DNA of 64,000 nucleotides from contig CP128386.1 of NCBI GenBank assembly GCA_030345135.1, forward strand, positions 1,881,383-1,945,382, in the 5' to 3' direction. Positions 60,001 to 64,000 of this stretch are shown here, in pieces (position 1 is the stretch's first letter; each line of letters opens with the position of its first letter). The translations under genes were made by a program, and so were the position numbers. The notes beneath the pieces were generated by a model, which worked only from the letters and a program-made list of their open reading frames with translations, was not told where the DNA came from and did no database searches. Source of the stretch: Chitinophagaceae bacterium DXS. GTDB taxonomy: Bacteria; Bacteroidota; Bacteroidia; Chitinophagales; Chitinophagaceae.

Positions 60001-62199
60001 CTAAAGTCTCAACAGCCCCATCTTATACAGCCCATTCACCGGTTTATTATCCCAGAATAGCTCAAAATCTTCGAGACCGGCAGCTTCATAGTTTTCTTTT
60101 ACTTCCTGCAGCGTGTAAGTTTTAAGATTATTGACAGATAGCTTTGAAAGCATATCTGCCAACCACAAACCTTGCTGTTGGTCAACCTTAATATTCAGCA
60201 TTTCCCGTCTTCCTTGAAAAGTAAGTGAAGCCATCTCCCACTGATTACCTTTTTTCGATTTGGTAAAACTTTCTACCTGCGGATCTTTCCCTACCCATAC
60301 AACTTTTGATGTGGGTTTTGCGGATAAATATTCCTGTTCTTCCAATGCTTTAATTATATAATCCGGTGCAACACTCGTCTTGGGTACTTTAAACTCAAAC
60401 CATTTTTGCAGCGGGTAATCAAAACATGCACCGTGCATATAATTAAGGAGCGACTTCTTCAGCCCGTAACTAAAACTGTCGTGATCCGCCCCTGTTGGAT
60501 CCACATGTACCACATCATTGTTAGCAAATGTGCCGATTGCATCGGATTCCCTCTTCACGCCAAATTTTTCAGGCTCCAGACCAACCGGACTGTGCGCCGT
60601 CATAGCGAACTGATGCCAGAAAGCAGACTGCAGCACACCCGCCTGAAACATTTGACGAACCATTTCCAGTGAATCAATTGTTTCCTGCGCAGTTTGCGTG
60701 GGAAATCCATACATCAGGTATGCATGCACCATAATGCCAGCCTCGGTAAAGTTCTTATTCACCTTCGCCACCTGGGCAACGGTGATGCCTTTTTGTATTA
60801 ATTGCAGTAAGCGATCCGACGCCACTTCCAGTCCACCTGAAACTGCAATACAGCCGGATGTTTTGAGCAACTGGCACAGATCACGCGTAAAACTTTTCTC
60901 GAACCGGATATTTGTCCACCAGCTCACATTCAGTTTTCTCCTGATTATCTCCAATGCAAGCGCACGCATTAAAGCAGGCGGCGCTGCTTCATCCACAAAG
61001 TGAAAACCGTTCTGGCCGGTTTGTGCAATAATTTCCTCCATTCTATCACACAACAACTGCGCCGTTATTGGCTCGTAGAGCCTGATATAATCCAGGGAAA
61101 TATCGCAGAAAGTGCACTTACCCCAATAGCAACCGTGCGCCATGGTAAGTTTATTCCAACGCCCATCGCTCCACAAACTATGCATGGGATTGACGACTTC
61201 GATTGCAGACACATACCGGTCCAGCCAAAAATCGTTGTAATCAGGCGTTCCTACCTGCCCTTGTTTATAATCACTGCATGATTTGTTATCTATATAGGTA
61301 ACTACCCCATCCTTCAGTACAAATGTTCTTTTCAGCTCCTGCTGCTCTTTTTGTCCTGATAAGTGCAATACCAGGTTTTCCATCGGTGCCTCGCCATCAT
61401 CCAATGTAATAAAATCGACAAACTCAAATACGCGGGCATCACTCAACGAACGGAGCTCAGTGTTTGGAAACCCTCCTCCCATTGCCACTTTTGTATGCGG
61501 ATGATGCTGTTTAATCCATTGACCGCAACGCAACCCGGCATAAAGATTTCCGGGAAACGGAACCGAGATTGCTACAAGCGAAGGCTTTAGATCTGCAACA
61601 TGCTGTTCCAGGATATCGATCATTAACTGATCGATAAAAGTGTATTCCTTTTGTAAGGCATCATGCAACTCATCAAAACTGTTGGCACTACGGCTAAGTC
61701 TTTCTGCATACCTGCTTAATCCAAAGTGAGGATCAATGCATTCTGTAATAAAATCAGAAAGATCTTCCAGGTACATCGTTGCCAGGTGTTTGGCTTTATC
61801 CTGGGTACCCATTGTACCAAAAGCGTGGGACAAATCATCCAATTGTTGAAAGCGCGAAGCCTCCGGAAGAAAATTTCTCTTGCAGATAAGATGAGCCAAT
61901 GTTGGATTCTTACCCTGCAAAAAAAGAATTACATCATCAACGGTTTGAATATAATCGTCCTGAAGAGCGATAATTCGCTGGATGTTTTCAGAATGCGCTG
62001 CACTGTTGGTCGAAGCCTCTTTGAACGCCCTGACCAGTCCCCGACTGGAAAATAACGCCAGTGTAACTTCAATACCCAGATCAGCCTGGAAAGAGCTGAT
62101 ATTCTTTGTATTTAAAAATCCCTTCAGATAAGCTGTCGCCGGATAAGGCGTATTTAACTGCGTAAAAGGTGGTGTTATAAGAAAAACCGGAGTGCTCAA
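60001..62199 (-). CDS. B12-binding-domain radical SAM protein
   Basis: A 732-aa protein (TTG start at 62197-62199, MSTPVFLITPPFTQLN). An N-terminal cobalamin-binding-like Rossmann part (VAISVPFPGNLYAGLRCG, KVAMGGGFPNTELRSL, DGEAPMENLV) precedes the radical SAM barrel. The iron-sulfur motif is HGCYWGKCTFCD, a CX4CX2C spacing instead of the usual CX3CX2C. SGGLEVASDRLLQLIQKGI and YLMYGFPTQTAQETIDSL are typical later barrel marks. Members often methylate or rearrange unactivated carbons in natural-product or lipid synthesis. An alternative start at 62256 lies in a repeat. Substrate unknown; no partner genes adjoin. Confidence 0.88.
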   Translation of the reverse strand: MSTPVFLITPPFTQLNTPYPATAYLKGFLNTKNISSFQADLGIEVTLALFSSRGLVRAFKEASTNSAAHSENIQRIIALQDDYIQTVDDVILFLQGKNPTLAHLICKRNFLPEASRFQQLDDLSHAFGTMGTQDKAKHLATMYLEDLSDFITECIDPHFGLSRYAERLSRSANSFDELHDALQKEYTFIDQLMIDILEQHVADLKPSLVAISVPFPGNLYAGLRCGQWIKQHHPHTKVAMGGGFPNTELRSLSDARVFEFVDFITLDDGEAPMENLVLHLSGQKEQQELKRTFVLKDGVVTYIDNKSCSDYKQGQVGTPDYNDFWLDRYVSAIEVVNPMHSLWSDGRWNKLTMAHGCYWGKCTFCDISLDYIRLYEPITAQLLCDRMEEIIAQTGQNGFHFVDEAAPPALMRALALEIIRRKLNVSWWTNIRFEKSFTRDLCQLLKTSGCIAVSGGLEVASDRLLQLIQKGITVAQVAKVNKNFTEAGIMVHAYLMYGFPTQTAQETIDSLEMVRQMFQAGVLQSAFWHQFAMTAHSPVGLEPEKFGVKRESDAIGTFANNDVVHVDPTGADHDSFSYGLKKSLLNYMHGACFDYPLQKWFEFKVPKTSVAPDYIIKALEEQEYLSAKPTSKVVWVGKDPQVESFTKSKKGNQWEMASLTFQGRREMLNIKVDQQQGLWLADMLSKLSVNNLKTYTLQEVKENYEAAGLEDFELFWDNKPVNGLYKMGLLRL

Positions 62200-62700
62200 A
62201 AGAAACTGTTTAAGCTGCAAAAATAGTAATTCTACCACTAAGACCTGAATGCGCAAAGCGGCACAAAGGATTTAACCACGGAGGCACAGCGACAGGGCGA
62301 AACACTAAGCTTTTTGCCACGAAGACTGGAAGGCGCAAAGGGGCACAAAGGATTTAACCACGGAGGCATGGCGACAGAGCGAAACACTAAGTTTTTTGCC
62401 ACGACGGCGGGAAGGCGCAAAGAAGCACAAAGGATTCAACCACGGAGGCACGGCGACAGGGCGAAACACTAAGCTTTTTGCCACGAAGGCGGGAAGTCGC
62501 AAAGAAGCACAAAGGATTTAACCACGGAGGCATGGCGACAGAGCGAAACACTAAGCTTTTTGCCACGAAGGCAGGAAGTTGCAAAGAAGCACAAAGGATT
62601 TAACCACGGAGGCATGGCGACAGAGCGAAACGCTAAGTTTTTTGCCACGAAGGCGGGAAGGCGCAAAGGGGGCACAAAGAGTTTAGCCCTAAATTGAAAG
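62200..62700. repeat. ~83-bp repeat array in inverse orientation upstream of the radical SAM gene
   Basis: About five and a half units of 82-83 bp from about 62250 to 62683. Each reads GGCGCAAAGAAGCACAAAGG, ATTTAACCACGGAGGCACGG, CGACAGGGCGAAACACTAAG, TTTTTTGCCACGAAGGCGGG. This is the reverse complement of the arrays at 38.9-40.4 kb. Adjacent units are about 95 percent alike, more so than in the other arrays. The radical SAM promoter and start must lie next to or in it. Confidence 0.92.
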
Positions 62701-62881
62701 AATCCACATGTTCAATTATCCTGAATGAACTCAGCCGGGCAGGAAGTTTCAATTGTCTATTATTCTGCTACAAAGACCCGAAGATACAAAGGAGCATCAG
62801 GAATACACAGCCGTTTTCGTTTGTCAACTAGAAACTTTGTGCAACTTCCTGGCTTTGCGCCTTCGTGGCAAAAGCCAAAAC
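62701..62881. other. Fragments of dispersed repeats before the tRNA terminator
   Basis: AACTCAGCCGGGCAGGAAG (about 62727-62745) belongs to the CCCGCCTGAA family, and CTTTGCGCCTTCGTGGCAA (about 62853-62875) is one partial ~83-bp unit, now in plus orientation. TACAAAGACCCGAAGATACA (about 62769) looks like another decayed unit. No gene. Confidence 0.6.
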
Positions 62882-62920
62882 AAAAAAGCCTTGCAATTCA
62901 AAATTACAAGGCTTCTTTTT
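62882..62920 (-). terminator. Intrinsic terminator of the tRNA-Leu gene
   Basis: On the minus strand the arms AAGCCTTG and CAAGGCTT (62907-62914 and 62886-62893) form an 8-bp stem, and the transcript then reads TTTTG. It starts 4 nt after the tRNA 3' end. Confidence 0.85.
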
Positions 62921-62923
62921 GAG

Positions 62924-63007
62924 TGCCCAGGACTGGATTCGAACCAGCACATCCTTGCGGACGCTGCGACCTGAACACAGTGCGTCTACCAATTTCGCCA
63001 CCTGGGC
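62924..63007 (-). tRNA. tRNA-Leu (anticodon CAG)
   Basis: An 84-nt cloverleaf. Acceptor GCCCAGG (63001-63007 complement) pairs with CCTGGGC, with discriminator A. The D arm contains AATTGGTAGACGC. The anticodon stem CTGTG/CGCAG encloses TTCAGGT with anticodon CAG. A long variable arm (GTCC, loop GCAA, GGAT), typical of class II leucine tRNAs, precedes the T arm CTGGTTCGAATCCAG. The CCA end is not encoded. It decodes CUG. Confidence 0.96.
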
Positions 63008-63145
63008 ATTCAGGGCTGCAAATATAGAGGAATCTTTATTTCCGCAAAATAAATATTACAGATATCTAAAAAATATTCGACAACAATCTGTCGTATTATT
63101 GTGCAAACGAAACGTCATATAGAGATTTTTCCCTATTTCCGAGTT

Positions 63146-64000
63146 ATGAAACAATTGCTGTATTTTTTCTGCTTGCTTGCCTGTGTATTGCCAGGTTGTA
63201 CCGGCCCTGAAACAAATAAAATGCTGGCTGAGCTGACCGAGACAATTCAAAAAGCGCCTGTTTACGATTCAACAAAAAACAAAAGAATTGCGACCCTCCG
63301 ACAACAATTAGGAAATAGCAACAACGAACATTCCGACGCGATCTTTGATGTTTACAATAACCTGTATGAAGAATACAAAGTATTCAACTATGACTCTGCT
63401 TTTCTGTATGCCCACAAAATGAAAGACGTGGCAGTGTTGATGAACGATCATCCGCGCGGCGTCAGGGCCGACATTCAACTTTGCTTCGGTCTGCTTTCAT
63501 CCGGCATGTTCAAAGAAACGCTGGACGCTTTAAACAGGATCGACATTTCCGGCGTGTCCGATAGCATTAAGGCTGAGTATTACTCAGTGATGGGGAGATA
63601 TTACTATGACCTTGGTGATTATGCCAACGATAAAATACATACGCCTGTTTATGATAGCAGCGCAGGAAAATATATTGACTCTGCTTTGGTTCTTTGGAAG
63701 CCAGGTAGTTACCAGTTTGACTATTTTAAAGGACTAAAAGATCTCAAATCGGGTAACTCAAATGATGCAATCCGGCTGTTTCAGAATTTGCTGGCACAGC
63801 AAACACTCACACCCCACCAGCTGGCTATCACTGCATCCACGCTCAGCGACATTTATGTGCAACAGGGCCAAACAGAAAAAGCAATTAACCTATTGGTGCG
63901 TGCAACAATTGCCGATATACAATCATCCACGAAAGAAACTTCAGCAGCCTTCAATCTTGCGAATCTGCTGTATAAAAAAGGCGATGTGAAAAATGCTTTC
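63146..64000 (+). CDS. TPR lipoprotein of the DUF6377 regulator type, partial
   Basis: 285 codons from ATG 63146 to the window edge, no stop. The N-terminus is a lipoprotein signal (MKQLLYFFCLLACVLPGC, C18). The next part, MLAELTETIQKAPVYDSTKN and KRIATLRQQLG, then NEHSDAIFDVYNNLYEEYKV and FNYDSAFLYAHKM, matches the opening of DUF6377 proteins. Those are TPR-containing membrane-associated regulators with a C-terminal LuxR-like helix-turn-helix, often beside SusC/SusD loci. TPR-like helices follow from about residue 105. The membrane helix and DNA-binding part would lie beyond the window. Confidence 0.75.
   Translation, partial: MKQLLYFFCLLACVLPGCTGPETNKMLAELTETIQKAPVYDSTKNKRIATLRQQLGNSNNEHSDAIFDVYNNLYEEYKVFNYDSAFLYAHKMKDVAVLMNDHPRGVRADIQLCFGLLSSGMFKETLDALNRIDISGVSDSIKAEYYSVMGRYYYDLGDYANDKIHTPVYDSSAGKYIDSALVLWKPGSYQFDYFKGLKDLKSGNSNDAIRLFQNLLAQQTLTPHQLAITASTLSDIYVQQGQTEKAINLLVRATIADIQSSTKETSAAFNLANLLYKKGDVKNAF

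Noticed and set aside
62238-62675. Open frames on the minus strand of the 62.2-62.7 kb array
   Set aside because: Repeat-generated peptides of the same kind, staggered by the repeat period.
62924-63007. Genomic island inserted at the tRNA-Leu gene
   Set aside because: No integrase, no duplicated tRNA 3' end and no compositional change next to the tRNA are visible.

Overview
The window looks like a chromosomal segment of a Bacteroidota bacterium, most likely a member of the Chitinophagaceae or a close relative. The reasons are a nuoA-to-nuoM operon with fused nuoCD, -7 promoter elements of the TAnnTTTG type without clear Shine-Dalgarno sites, many lipoproteins, 7TMR-DISM and PAS histidine kinases, DUF1080 and DUF4833 proteins, a DUF6377-type regulator, and REP-like extragenic repeats. 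Genus and species cannot be read from the sequence.

Layout. 1-14,099 (minus): the respiratory complex I operon nuoA-B-CD-E-F-G-H-I-J-K-L-M; nuoM runs off the left edge. 14.2-15.2 kb: a CBS-domain protein and a 52-residue membrane protein. 15.4-23.3 kb: periplasmic and sugar-related genes (PQQ-type sugar dehydrogenase, DUF4833, a DUF1080-GH110 pair), an acetyltransferase and a gamma-glutamyltransferase-like enzyme. 23.5-36.2 kb: a half-Rossmann protein behind a 20-bp palindrome, a methyltransferase, topB, DUF488, YciI, a PAS kinase, a glyoxalase-fold protein, two alpha/beta hydrolases and plsC. 36.2-42.3 kb: priA, a RelB/ParE-type toxin-antitoxin module between two arrays of one ~83-bp repeat, murB and a small outer-membrane protein. 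42.5-51 kb: a MoxR-type ATPase with a VWA partner, an SNF2 helicase, a Gfo/Idh/MocA oxidoreductase and an ENPP-like phosphodiesterase. 51.4-62.2 kb: DinB, then a compact signalling operon, thioredoxin, a glutamine amidotransferase and a B12-binding radical SAM protein. 62.9 kb to the end: tRNA-Leu(CAG) and a partial TPR lipoprotein.

The best candidate for an undescribed system is 52,235-57,908. An E1/ThiF-like adenylating enzyme, a LuxI/GNAT-like acyltransferase, a 7TMR-DISM histidine kinase and a receiver-kinase hybrid are packed with gaps of -4 to 15 bp. A stand-alone receiver closely related to the hybrid's receiver is transcribed divergently. Enzymes that could make a small acylated or amide-linked molecule, next to a membrane sensor, suggest a signal synthesis-and-perception unit. 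This is inference.

The second theme is the intergenic DNA. At least ten families of short-word repeats (7-12 bp words such as AGCTATC, ACGTTGTACGTT, GTACGATGT, TCTTAC, TTCACTATTCACC) fill the gaps, often as a left arm, a unique centre and an inverted right arm, so that the whole gap can fold back. They occur inside the nuo operon and run into several start codons, which makes naive start calls too long.
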